Source: Aliihoeflea sp. 2WW
GTDB taxonomy: Bacteria > Pseudomonadota > Alphaproteobacteria > Rhizobiales > Rhizobiaceae
Reading direction: 5' to 3'
DNA: 64,000 bases
NCBI RefSeq assembly: GCF_000497755.1
Contig: NZ_AYOD01000003.1
Span: 1 to 64,000 of the forward strand
Position numbers and translations under genes: made by a program
Part shown: in pieces, positions 28,084 to 36,426 of the stretch
Layout: the number at the start of each line of letters is the position of its first letter
Position numbering within the stretch: position 1 is the first letter of the stretch
The notes under the pieces: model-generated
Database searches by the model: none
What the model was told of the DNA's origin: nothing
Seen by the model: the letters and a program-made list of their open reading frames with translations, nothing else

Positions 28084-29696
28084 GCGTCTTCCACGATGTT
28101 GCCGCCGGCAAGGCGGACGGCGTCCTGCGTGTCGAGATCGAGGCTGGCAGCAGTGCCGAGTTCGACATCGATGACGGGCAGTGATGCGCCCTCGACGAGA
28201 TGGCGGGCGCCGGTGTCGCCTTCGATCCGCTCGATCTCGGCGAAAAGTGCGCGTGGCAGGAGTACGGGATTGCCGCGCTTGCCGGCATCGGTGGCGCGGA
28301 TGATGGCCTGGCCGCCCGAGCGGGCGAAGGCGTCGAGCATCGCGTCGATGGCGTTTGCGGTGACGCCAGGCATGTCGCCGAGGACGACGAGGAGGCCGCT
28401 AACTTGCGAGGGAAGCGCGCGCTCGGCTGCCTTCAGCGAGGTGGAGAGGCCATCGGCGTAGTCAGGGTTGTCGACGAAAGCGACGTCGATGCCGTCGAGG
28501 GCGGCGGCGATGCGCTCGCGCTGGTGGCCGAGGACCATGTGGGTGGCGTCGACGCGGGAGGCCGTGACGGCCTCGGCAACGCGGCGGATCAAGGGTTTGC
28601 CGTCGAACTCGGCGAGGAGCTTGTTCGGGCCGCGCATGCGGCTGGAGCGTCCGGCGGCGAGGATGGCGGCGTGAACGATCGGGCGCGTCTCGGCGGCGGC
28701 GATGTCGCGCGGCTGCGGGCGGACGGGGATTTCCATCAGGAGGCCGCCGACACCCATGGCGGCGATATCGGCGGCCGTGACGGGAATGTCGGCGATCAGG
28801 CGGTCGAGAACCCAGTCAAATCCGTTGGGCTTGGGGCTGCGGGCGCAGCCGGGTGCCCCGATGACCGTGCGGCCGGCGAGTGAGCCAAGGACTAGAAGGT
28901 TGCCGGGATCGACGGGCATCCCGGCGCGCTCGACCGTGCCGCCGGCGCGGCGGATGGCGGCGGGGATGACGTCGTCCCAATCGCAGAGCGCCGAGGCGCC
29001 GAAGACGAGGACGAGATCGATTGCGGGGTCGATGTCTCGCAGAGCGTTGGCAAGCGCCTCGTCTTCATGCGGGACGCGAAGTTCGGCATGCAAAGTACTA
29101 TGCGAGCGGGACAGACGGTCGCTGGTTACACGGGCGGTCTTGTCGAGGACGCTTGGCTTGACGCCGGCAAGTGTGGTCTGGATGACCGCGACGCGGCGCG
29201 GGCGGAAGGGGTGGACGGCGAAGGCTTCGCCGGCGCCGGCAGCGTTGATGGCGGCCCGAAGGGCGGCTTCCGGGGCGGCGAAGGGGATGATCTTGACGGT
29301 CGCGACCATCTGGCCGGACTGGACGGTGTCGAACGGCGCGAGCGTGGCGATTGTCAGGGCCGGGTCGACGCGGTTGATGGCGTCGATGATCGCGCGGTCG
29401 ACGGTGAAGATTCCGGCGTCGCGGGCGTGGATGTTGACGCGGCCGGTCGCCGGTTCGCGGATTTCACAGCCGTCGATGGAAAGGGCTGCGGCAAGGCGGG
29501 CGGCGGCTTCGTTTTCGGGGACGTCGCCGGATTCGAGGACGGCGCCGATGATTGTTTCGATTCCGGCGGTGCGGAGGGACGCGATGTCGGATGCCGTCAG
29601 GCGGTGCGCCTTTTTCAGCCGGAGGCCGGGCACTGCGAGAGAATGCGCGAGGAGCGCGCCTTCGGCCTGGTCGAGCGGCAGCGGGCCGAACTTCAC
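28080..29696 (-). CDS. Molybdopterin-binding domain / MobA-like NTP transferase fusion
   Basis: Protein of 538 aa in two parts. The first half (about 1-320) resembles the MoeA/MogA-type molybdopterin-binding fold (RTVIGAPGCARSP, VLVFGASALCDWDDVIPAA, shown as VFGASALCDWDDVIP). The second half (about 340-538) is a nucleotidyltransferase with AAILAAGRSSRMRGPNKLL and the metal motif VVLGDMPG, as in MocA/MobA. MocA attaches CMP to molybdopterin for xanthine- and CO-dehydrogenase-type enzymes. GTG 29696 overlaps the stop of the XdhC gene upstream (GTGA); the stop overlaps the hydrolase start (ATGA). Confidence 0.88.
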   Translation of the reverse strand: MKFGPLPLDQAEGALLAHSLAVPGLRLKKAHRLTASDIASLRTAGIETIIGAVLESGDVPENEAAARLAAALSIDGCEIREPATGRVNIHARDAGIFTVDRAIIDAINRVDPALTIATLAPFDTVQSGQMVATVKIIPFAAPEAALRAAINAAGAGEAFAVHPFRPRRVAVIQTTLAGVKPSVLDKTARVTSDRLSRSHSTLHAELRVPHEDEALANALRDIDPAIDLVLVFGASALCDWDDVIPAAIRRAGGTVERAGMPVDPGNLLVLGSLAGRTVIGAPGCARSPKPNGFDWVLDRLIADIPVTAADIAAMGVGGLLMEIPVRPQPRDIAAAETRPIVHAAILAAGRSSRMRGPNKLLAEFDGKPLIRRVAEAVTASRVDATHMVLGHQRERIAAALDGIDVAFVDNPDYADGLSTSLKAAERALPSQVSGLLVVLGDMPGVTANAIDAMLDAFARSGGQAIIRATDAGKRGNPVLLPRALFAEIERIEGDTGARHLVEGASLPVIDVELGTAASLDLDTQDAVRLAGGNIVEDA

Positions 29697-30397
29697 GCCA
29701 GCGTTTCCATCTGCCGCGAGGCGCGGGTGCGCAGGGCGCCGATGATCTCGGCGAGAACCGAGACCGCGATTTCGGCGGGGCTGGCAGCGCCTATGGGAAG
29801 GCCGATCGGGGCGCGGATGCGGGCAATCTCGGCTTCGCTCAGGCCCGCCGCGACCAGGCGCTCGACGCGCTTGGCGTGCGTCTTGCGGCTGCCGAGGGCG
29901 CCGACATAGAAGCAATTGGCACGCAGTGCGGCTTCGAGCGGGTAGTCGTCGATCTTGGGGTCATGCGTGACGGCGGCGAGCGCGGTGAAAGCGTCGAGCG
30001 GGCGGGTTGCGAGCACGGTTTCCGGCCATTCGGCGCTCAAGGCGGTGTCGGGGAAGCGTTCGGGCGTGGCGAAGGCGGTACGCGGATCGATGATTTCGAC
30101 GTCGAGGCCGACAAGGCGCGCCATGGGGGCAAGCGCCTGGCTGATATGGACGGCGCCGATGACGACCAGCCGCGCCGGCGGAACGTGGACGTTGAGGAAC
30201 AGTTGTCGGCCGGCGACTTCGACGCTGCCGGATTTGCCGGAATCGAAGGCGCGGGTGAGTGCGGCGCCGAGGTCGCCGGTGCGCGGGTCGGACTCGCGGT
30301 GGAGCGTGGCGGCGCCGGTTTCAAGGTCGGTCGCGAGTATGACCGCGCGGCGGGCGGCGCGTTCGGCGTTGGCCTGTTTGAGAAGCTCGATATCCAT
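29693..30397 (-). CDS. XdhC family protein, C-terminal (Rossmann) domain type
   Basis: Protein of 234 aa carrying the XdhC_C Rossmann domain: LVVIGAVHISQAL (nucleotide-binding loop), VEIIDPRTAFA, AVTHDPKID, and YVGALGSRKTHAKR then RIRAPIGLPIGA. XdhC/CoxF proteins bind molybdenum cofactor and help sulfurate and insert it into xanthine or CO dehydrogenase-type enzymes. The N-terminal XdhC_CoxI domain is encoded by the separate gene 2 nt upstream, so the pair together equals a full XdhC. Confidence 0.92.
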   Translation of the reverse strand: MDIELLKQANAERAARRAVILATDLETGAATLHRESDPRTGDLGAALTRAFDSGKSGSVEVAGRQLFLNVHVPPARLVVIGAVHISQALAPMARLVGLDVEIIDPRTAFATPERFPDTALSAEWPETVLATRPLDAFTALAAVTHDPKIDDYPLEAALRANCFYVGALGSRKTHAKRVERLVAAGLSEAEIARIRAPIGLPIGAASPAEIAVSVLAEIIGALRTRASRQMETLA

Positions 30398-30399
30398 GG

Positions 30400-30735
30400 T
30401 CAGGCAACGGGCTCGACATAGACCTTGATGCGGCCGCCGCAGGAGAGACCGACCTGCCAGGCGGTTTCGTCCGCGACGCCGAATTCGAGCATTTTCGGCG
30501 CGCGTGATTCGAGCACGTCGATGGCTTCGCCGACGACCGCGCCCTCGACGCAACCGCCCGAGACGGAGCCTTCGAAATTGCCTTCGGAATCGATGACGAG
30601 GTGGCTGCCGACGGGGCGCGGTGCCGAGCCCCACGTCTCGACGACGGTGGCTAGCGCGACCTTGCGCCCTTCGCCGACCCAGCGCTCGGCGAGCGCGAGC
30701 GGATCGGTTCCCTGTCCGAGAAGATTAGATGTCAT
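30400..30735 (-). CDS. XdhC/CoxI family protein, N-terminal domain type
   Basis: Protein of 111 aa equal to the XdhC_CoxI domain: VATVVETWGSAPRPVGSHLV read here as VETWGSAPRPVGSHLV, then GSVSGGCVEGAVV and the Cys motif GLSCGG. It partners the Rossmann-domain XdhC gene downstream. GGAGG lies 8 nt before ATG 30735. It follows coxE by 26 nt. Confidence 0.92.
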   Translation of the reverse strand: MTSNLLGQGTDPLALAERWVGEGRKVALATVVETWGSAPRPVGSHLVIDSEGNFEGSVSGGCVEGAVVGEAIDVLESRAPKMLEFGVADETAWQVGLSCGGRIKVYVEPVA

Positions 30736-30761
30736 GGCGTCTACCTCCAACCCGGATATGG

Positions 30762-31994
30762 TCACGCCGCCCTGCCCTTGCCAAGGGCCAGCCACTGGCG
30801 CGGGTCGGTGGTCTGGCGGCTTTTCGTCGACAGCGAGGCGACGAGGTCGGTCAAGGCGTCGAGCGAATGGACGGGGCGGAACTCGTCGACATGATCAAGC
30901 ATGACCCGCACGCCGCGTGCGCGCGGCTCGAAACCGTCGAAGCGCAGGAGCGGGTTCAGCCAGATCAGGCGGCGGCAGGATTTTTGCAGGCGGTCCATCT
31001 CGCGAGCGAGCAGGTCGGTGTCGTCGCGCTCCAAGCCATCGGTAATGAGCAGCACGACGGCGCCCTGCCCCAGCACGCGCCGCGACCAGAGCCGGTTGAA
31101 CTCGTGCAGCGTCTCGCCGATGCGCGTGCCGCCCGACCAGTCCTTGACGGCGGCGGCGGCCTCGGACAGCGCTTCGTCCGGGTCGCGATGGCGCATCTGA
31201 CGCGTGAGATTGGTCAGGCGCGTGCCGAAGACGAAGGTGTGGACGCGGCTACGCTTTTCGCTCAGCGCGTGAAGAAAATGCAGGAAGATGCGGGAATATT
31301 GACTCATCGAGCCGGAAATATCGGCGAGGACGACGAGCGGCGGGTGGACTGTGCGCGCCGACTTGAAGCGCGGCAGCATCAGATCGCCGCCGGTGCGGAG
31401 CGCCTGGCGCATCATCGCGCGCGGGTCGGCTCGGCTGCCATGCGGATCGGGGCGGAAACGACGGGTCGTCACGTGATCGGCTGGAAGCTGCAGGCGCGCA
31501 ATGGCGGCGCGCGCCTCGATGAGTTCACGCGCGCTCATCTGGGCAAAATCCTTGGCGCGCAGCACTTCGTTGCCCGAAACGGAAAAGCGGGCGTCGAACT
31601 CGATTTCGGGGATTTCCTGCTTCGTCTGGCGGTCGTTCTGGCCGAGGAGGGCTTCGGAGACGCGGCTTTCGGCCGGTTTCGGCTTCGACTTTTCCTTCAT
31701 GTCCGGCGCGACGGGCGAGAACATGGCGATCATTTTCTCGATCAGCTCGCGCGAGCGCCAGTAGAGACGAAACGCCTTGTCGAAGGTGGCGTGGTCCTCG
31801 CGGCGATTCACCAGCACGGCATGAAGCGTCCAGTAGAATTCCTCGCGGGTGCCGATGCCGGCGGCGAGGACCGCTTCGATCGCATCCTTGACCGCGGCGG
31901 GGCCGACGCGCATGCCGGCCTTGCGCAAGGTTCGGGCGAAATAGACGATATTGTCGGCGATCCGGCCTTCGGCTTCGCTGCGCGCCGCGTTCAT
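30762..31994 (-). CDS. coxE: CoxE-like vWA domain protein
   Basis: Protein of 410 aa. A helical N-terminal part precedes a vWA domain with the MIDAS motif DISGS (225-229) and a late LLITDGLERDD. In the Oligotropha cox cluster CoxE works with the AAA+ protein CoxD in assembling the Mo/Cu active site of CO dehydrogenase. Here it lies 2 nt after the coxD-like gene, which supports the same partnership. Confidence 0.9.
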   Translation of the reverse strand: MNAARSEAEGRIADNIVYFARTLRKAGMRVGPAAVKDAIEAVLAAGIGTREEFYWTLHAVLVNRREDHATFDKAFRLYWRSRELIEKMIAMFSPVAPDMKEKSKPKPAESRVSEALLGQNDRQTKQEIPEIEFDARFSVSGNEVLRAKDFAQMSARELIEARAAIARLQLPADHVTTRRFRPDPHGSRADPRAMMRQALRTGGDLMLPRFKSARTVHPPLVVLADISGSMSQYSRIFLHFLHALSEKRSRVHTFVFGTRLTNLTRQMRHRDPDEALSEAAAAVKDWSGGTRIGETLHEFNRLWSRRVLGQGAVVLLITDGLERDDTDLLAREMDRLQKSCRRLIWLNPLLRFDGFEPRARGVRVMLDHVDEFRPVHSLDALTDLVASLSTKSRQTTDPRQWLALGKGRAA

Positions 31995-31996
31995 GG

Positions 31997-32926
31997 CTAT
32001 TCGGCTGCCGCCAGTTCGGATTTGACCTCGTTCAGGATGCGCCGACCCTCACCGTGGCCGATACGGGCGATGTCGTCCTGATACTTCAAGAGTACGCCGA
32101 TCGTATCCGAAACGGTTTCGGGGTCGAGCGCAACCTTGTCGAGTTCCGTCAGCGCGCTTGCCCAGTCGATCGTCTCGGCGACGCCGGGCACCTTGAAAAG
32201 GTCCATCTGGCGCAGGCGCTGGATGAAGGCAACGACTTCGGCCGACAGACGCTCGTTTGCCTGCGGCACCTTGCGGGCGACGATTTCCAGTTCGCGCTCG
32301 GCATTCGGATAATCGACCCAGTGATAGAGGCAGCGGCGCTTCAGCGCGTCGTGGATTTCGCGCGTTCGGTTGGTGGTGATGATGACGATCGGCGGCTCCT
32401 TGGCCTTGATCGTGCCGAGTTCGGGGACGGTGACCTGAAAGTCGGACAAGATCTCCAAGAGGAACGCCTCGAACGCCTCGTCGGTGCGGTCGAGTTCGTC
32501 GATGAGGAAGACCGGGGCCGCGCCCTCCTCGCCGGACAGCGCGTCGAGGACCGGGCGGCGGATCAGATACTTCTCGGAGAAGACGTTGCGCTCCATCGCG
32601 TCGCGCTTCACGTCGCCGGCGGCTTCCTCCATGCGGATTTCGATCATCTGCGCGGCGTAGTTCCACTCGTAGACGGCGGAGGAGACGTCGAGGCCTTCAT
32701 AGCACTGGAGGCGGATCAGACGGCGGCCGAGGGCCGATGCGAGCACCTTAGCGATCTCGGTCTTGCCGACGCCGGCCTCGCCTTCGAGGAAGAGCGGCCG
32801 GCCCATGCGCAGGCTCAGGAAAAGTACCGTCGCGAGCGCGCGATCGCCGACATAATCGGCGGATTTCAGCAGTTCCAGCGTCTCGTCGATCGAGTTCGGT
32901 ACGGGACGCGGTTGGGCTGTCGACAT
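31997..32926 (-). CDS. coxD: MoxR/CoxD-like AAA+ ATPase
   Basis: AAA+ ATPase of 309 aa: Walker A GEAGVGKT (49-56), Walker B PVFLIDELDRTDE, and sensor-1 region IVIITTNRTREIHD. MoxR-type ATPases pair with vWA proteins as metal-centre chaperones; the adjacent vWA and XdhC genes make CoxD the best match. Cytoplasmic. Confidence 0.93.
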   Translation of the reverse strand: MSTAQPRPVPNSIDETLELLKSADYVGDRALATVLFLSLRMGRPLFLEGEAGVGKTEIAKVLASALGRRLIRLQCYEGLDVSSAVYEWNYAAQMIEIRMEEAAGDVKRDAMERNVFSEKYLIRRPVLDALSGEEGAAPVFLIDELDRTDEAFEAFLLEILSDFQVTVPELGTIKAKEPPIVIITTNRTREIHDALKRRCLYHWVDYPNAERELEIVARKVPQANERLSAEVVAFIQRLRQMDLFKVPGVAETIDWASALTELDKVALDPETVSDTIGVLLKYQDDIARIGHGEGRRILNEVKSELAAAE

Positions 32927-32946
32927 GGGGGCTCCGGTGAAACCGA

Positions 32947-33447
32947 TCAGGTTTCGAGACTGTGGTAGCGGCGATCCTGATAGATCAATGGCGAAAGACT
33001 ATCGCCGATGCGGATGCCTGTCACTTCACCGAAAAGTATGCGGTGGGTGGCGATTTCCTTGGTTTCGATGATGCGGCAGTCGAACGAGGTCAAGGCGCCG
33101 ACGAGGACCGGGGCGCCGGTCTGGCCAGTTTCCCATTCGCCGAGCGCGAAGCGATCCTTCTGGCTCAGACCGGTCAGGCCCGAGAAGGCATCGGCAAGCG
33201 CGCGCTGTTTCGACGACAGCGTGTTGAGCGCGAAGACGCCGTTTTCGGCGAAAACGTCATTGTCCGGCTTTACGCGGCTGAGGCAGACGAGGACAGTCGG
33301 CGGGTTGTCGGATACGGAGCAGCCGGCAATGATCGTCACGCCGCGCCGCCCGGCCGTTCCGTCGGTGGTGACGACATGGACCGCACCTGCGAAACGGGCC
33401 ATCGCATCGCGGTAAAGTCCGGAATCCACTTGTCTCTTGTCGAGCAC
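32947..33447 (-). CDS. Flavin reductase family protein
   Basis: Protein of about 166 aa of the HpaC/RutF-like flavin reductase fold: FAGAVHVVTTDG, GVTIIAGCSVSDNPPTVLVC (as GVTIIAGCSVSDNPP), and a C-terminal LIYQDRRYHSL. It would reduce FMN or FAD with NAD(P)H for a partner monooxygenase; none is adjacent. GTG 33447 follows AAGGGG at 5 nt. It sits 20 nt upstream of coxD and may be the first gene of that operon. Confidence 0.85.
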   Translation of the reverse strand: MLDKRQVDSGLYRDAMARFAGAVHVVTTDGTAGRRGVTIIAGCSVSDNPPTVLVCLSRVKPDNDVFAENGVFALNTLSSKQRALADAFSGLTGLSQKDRFALGEWETGQTGAPVLVGALTSFDCRIIETKEIATHRILFGEVTGIRIGDSLSPLIYQDRRYHSLET

Positions 33448-33594
33448 GGCCACCCCTTCATCGAACACGGCGCATATAGGGCGCCGCGCAATCACCACCA
33501 AGCATGTCCTTCCCGATTAGCCGGTTGCGCGCCCGGCTGCCAGCCTTTACCTGTGAACGCAGCCTTCACAGCCCGGCCGGTCAGCAAACCATCG

Positions 33595-34620
33595 ATGCCG
33601 CACAGTCTCAAATCCATCCTCCTTCTCGGCGCCCTGACGCTGGCCTGCTCGAGTGCCGGCGCGCAGACGCGCATCGGACTGGCCGTGCCGGGAGGCGAGA
33701 CGGCGCCGCTGCTCGAAGCGCAGATGCGCGCGGGCGCACAGGCGGCAATCGACGCGGTCGATGGCGAACTCATCATCGAGACGGATGCCTGCACGAGCGA
33801 AGGGGGCAGTGCTGCGGCGCGGCGCTTCGTGGATGACGGCGTTTCGGCGGTGGTCGGATTTCTGTGCACCGACGCGATCGAGGCGGCGCTGCCGATCCTG
33901 ACCGAGGCGGGCATTCCAGTCATCGCTACCGGTATCCGTACGGACAGCCTGACCGACCGGCGCGAGCGCACGGGCTGGCAGGTGTTCCGGCTCGGCCCGC
34001 GCGCCGATGCCGAACGCGAGGCCGCGGCGCGCTATGTGATCGACGACTGGCGCGGATCGCTTTTCGCCATCGTCGACGACGGCACGATCTATGGGCGCGA
34101 GATCGCGGAGACGGTTCGGATCGCGGCGGAAGAATCGGGGCTTGTGCCCGTCTTCGTCGATACGTTCCGCCCGCAACTCGACAACCAGATCGGGCTCGTC
34201 GGGCGGTTGCGGCGTTCGGGCGCGACGCATGTCTTCGTCGGCGGCGACCGCGAGGACATCGCGATCATGGCGCGCGATGCGGCCGGGCTGGACTATGCGC
34301 TGATGATCGCCGGCGGCGAAGCGCTGCGCGCGGCGGGCGAAACGCCTCTTGCCGAAGGGATCGTGATGATCGCGGCGACGCAGTGGGAAGATGCGGTTGA
34401 GCCTGACGGCGAAACGCCGGCCGAGGAACAGGGCTATTTCCTGCCGGTCCATGCGGCGGTGGAGATCGCGGTTGCGGCCTTGGAGAATGACGAGGCGATC
34501 GGCGATGGCCGGTTCGAGACGATCATCGGGCCGGTCGAGTTCGACGCGAAGGGCGACATAGAAGGCCAGATTTACCGCAGCTACCGCTTCGACGGTGCCA
34601 GCTTCGTGCCGGTGGACTGA
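33595..34620 (+). CDS. Periplasmic binding protein (branched-chain amino acid type)
   Basis: Protein of 341 aa with a signal peptide (SILLLGALTLACSSAGAQ) and a type-I periplasmic-binding fold (TRIGLAVPGG, GVSAVVGFLCTDAIEAALP, GIPVIATGIRTDS, THVFVGGDREDIAIMA). Such proteins bind amino acids or related solutes for ABC importers, but no permease or ATPase gene is adjacent. The Shine-Dalgarno at ATG 33595 is weak; GTG 33553 is possible. Its stop overlaps the next start by 1 nt (TGATG). Confidence 0.85.
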   Translation: MPHSLKSILLLGALTLACSSAGAQTRIGLAVPGGETAPLLEAQMRAGAQAAIDAVDGELIIETDACTSEGGSAAARRFVDDGVSAVVGFLCTDAIEAALPILTEAGIPVIATGIRTDSLTDRRERTGWQVFRLGPRADAEREAAARYVIDDWRGSLFAIVDDGTIYGREIAETVRIAAEESGLVPVFVDTFRPQLDNQIGLVGRLRRSGATHVFVGGDREDIAIMARDAAGLDYALMIAGGEALRAAGETPLAEGIVMIAATQWEDAVEPDGETPAEEQGYFLPVHAAVEIAVAALENDEAIGDGRFETIIGPVEFDAKGDIEGQIYRSYRFDGASFVPVD

Positions 34621-35630
34621 TGGCGTTCAGGGCCGGGCCGCGCAATCTGATCACCGACGTGGCGGGGCTTTCCGTCGGCAATGTGCATGACGAGAAGGTG
34701 CGCTCGGGGGTCAGCGTCGTACTTTGCGACGCGCCGGCGATCGCCAGCTACCAGGTGCTGGGCGGCGCGCCGGGGACGCGTGAAACGGATCTTCTGGAGC
34801 CGCACAATTCGGTCGAGACGGTGCATGGGATCGTGCTTTCGGGCGGCTCGGCGTTCGGGCTCGACGCGGCGTCGGGCGTGCAGGCGGCATTGCGCGAGCG
34901 GGGCATCGGCTTCGAGGTGCGCGGGCAGAAGGTGCCGATCGTGCCGGCTGCGATCCTGTTCGACCTTGCCAATCAGGGTGACAAGGATTGGGGGCGCTAT
35001 CCGCCCTATCGGGAGCTCGGTTTCGAGGCCGTGGCGGCGGCGGATACGGATTTTGCCATCGGCAGCGTGGGCGCGGGCTATGGCGCGCTGACGGCGGGAC
35101 TGAAGGGCGGTCTCGGCTCGGCCTCGACGGTTCTGCCGAACGGCATCACCATCGGCGCGCTGGTCGCGGTCAACCCCACCGGCTCGGTGACGGTTGGGCG
35201 AAGCCGGCATTTCTGGGCGGCGCCGTTCGAGATCGGCGACGAGTTCGGCGGGCACGGAATGCCCTCCCCGCTGCCGGCTGACGCGCAGGATGTGCTGATC
35301 AAGTTCCGCGATCCGGTTTCGCCAGTCGCCAATACGACGATCGCGGTGATCGCGACGGATGCGGCGTTGACCAAGGCGGCGGCGAAGCGGCTGGCGATCT
35401 CGGCGCATGACGGATTTGCGCGTGCGATCTGGCCGGCGCACACGCCTTATGACGGCGACCTCGTCTTTTCGCTCGCAACGGGGCGCAATCCGGCACGGCT
35501 CGATCCGGCGATGGAGATGGATTTCCATGCGGCCGCGGCGGCGACCATGGCGCGGGCGATCGCGCGGGGCGTTCATGCGGCGAGCGCCATGGCGGGTGAT
35601 ATGATACCGGTCTGGTCGTCGAGGACATAA
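34620..35630 (+). CDS. P1 family peptidase (DmpA/NylC-like)
   Basis: Protein of 336 aa matching the autoprocessing P1/S58 hydrolases: TDVAGLSVGNVHD, SGGSAFGLDAASGV, GSVGAGYGALTAGLKGGLGS, and GALVAVNPTGS, the region where relatives self-cleave to expose the nucleophile. I cannot fix the nucleophile from sequence alone. Relatives act as beta-aminopeptidases or oligoamide hydrolases. It is coupled to the binding-protein gene upstream (1-nt overlap). Confidence 0.9.
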   Translation: MAFRAGPRNLITDVAGLSVGNVHDEKVRSGVSVVLCDAPAIASYQVLGGAPGTRETDLLEPHNSVETVHGIVLSGGSAFGLDAASGVQAALRERGIGFEVRGQKVPIVPAAILFDLANQGDKDWGRYPPYRELGFEAVAAADTDFAIGSVGAGYGALTAGLKGGLGSASTVLPNGITIGALVAVNPTGSVTVGRSRHFWAAPFEIGDEFGGHGMPSPLPADAQDVLIKFRDPVSPVANTTIAVIATDAALTKAAAKRLAISAHDGFARAIWPAHTPYDGDLVFSLATGRNPARLDPAMEMDFHAAAAATMARAIARGVHAASAMAGDMIPVWSSRT

Positions 35631-35640
35631 GGAGACGCTG

Positions 35641-36357
35641 ATGCGTTCGCTGATCGCCGCCATTGCGATGCTGGTTGCGGGCCCCGCCGCTGCCGGCGAT
35701 ACCGCCGAACTCGGCATTCTTGGCTTCAGCGCGGACGGCGCGATCTTCGCCTTCGAGGAATACGGCATCCAGGACGGGTCGGGCTTCGCCTACGCCAACC
35801 GGTATTATATCGAGACCGCGACCGATCGCTTCGTCACCGGCACGCCGATCCGGGTGCTTTCGGAGGAGCAGGACGCGTCGATCGCGGACGCGCGGGCCAA
35901 GGCACGGCTGCAGGGCGCCGACATTGTCGATGAGGACGAGCTCGCCGCTAACCGTGGCTTTACGGCCGGGGCCAATGCGGTGACCGAGATTTCAGCCGAT
36001 CCGCTTGCGATGGAGGTCAATCCGCGGCCGGTGTTCCCGCCGATCGACCCGCCGCTTGCGATCCGGCTCGAGGAAATTGCGTTCGAGGTGCCGGAAAACT
36101 GTGCGTTCGCGGCCGAGCGCCATGTCGGGTTCCGGCTGCTCAAGGTGAGCCACGAAGGCGGCGTGGCGACGGAGCTTTTGCACGAGGACGAAAGCGTTCC
36201 GGCAAGCCGCAGTTGCCCGCTCGGCTACCGGATCGGTGCGGTGCAGACCTTCTTCCCGGAGGGCGGCGAGCCGGTGTTCGTGGTGCTGATCGCGGTCAGG
36301 CGCGTCGGCTTCGAGGGGCCCGATCATCGCTGGATCGCGGTGCCCGGCAAACTATAG
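35641..36357 (+). CDS. DUF2259 exported protein
   Basis: Protein of 238 aa with a short signal peptide (MRSLIAAIAMLVAGPAAAG) followed by the DUF2259 pattern: LGFSADGAIFAFEEYGIQDG, then FAYANRYYI and, at the end, FVVLIAVRRVGFEGPDHRW. Function unknown. AAGGAG lies just upstream of ATG 35641. It probably shares a transcript with the peptidase gene 10 nt upstream. Confidence 0.88.
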   Translation: MRSLIAAIAMLVAGPAAAGDTAELGILGFSADGAIFAFEEYGIQDGSGFAYANRYYIETATDRFVTGTPIRVLSEEQDASIADARAKARLQGADIVDEDELAANRGFTAGANAVTEISADPLAMEVNPRPVFPPIDPPLAIRLEEIAFEVPENCAFAAERHVGFRLLKVSHEGGVATELLHEDESVPASRSCPLGYRIGAVQTFFPEGGEPVFVVLIAVRRVGFEGPDHRWIAVPGKL

Positions 36358-36426
36358 AGCGTTGAGCCTTTGGACCTCGTCTGTTAGGGAGCGGGCGAAA
36401 GCCTCCCAAACGTCAGGACGAGACGC

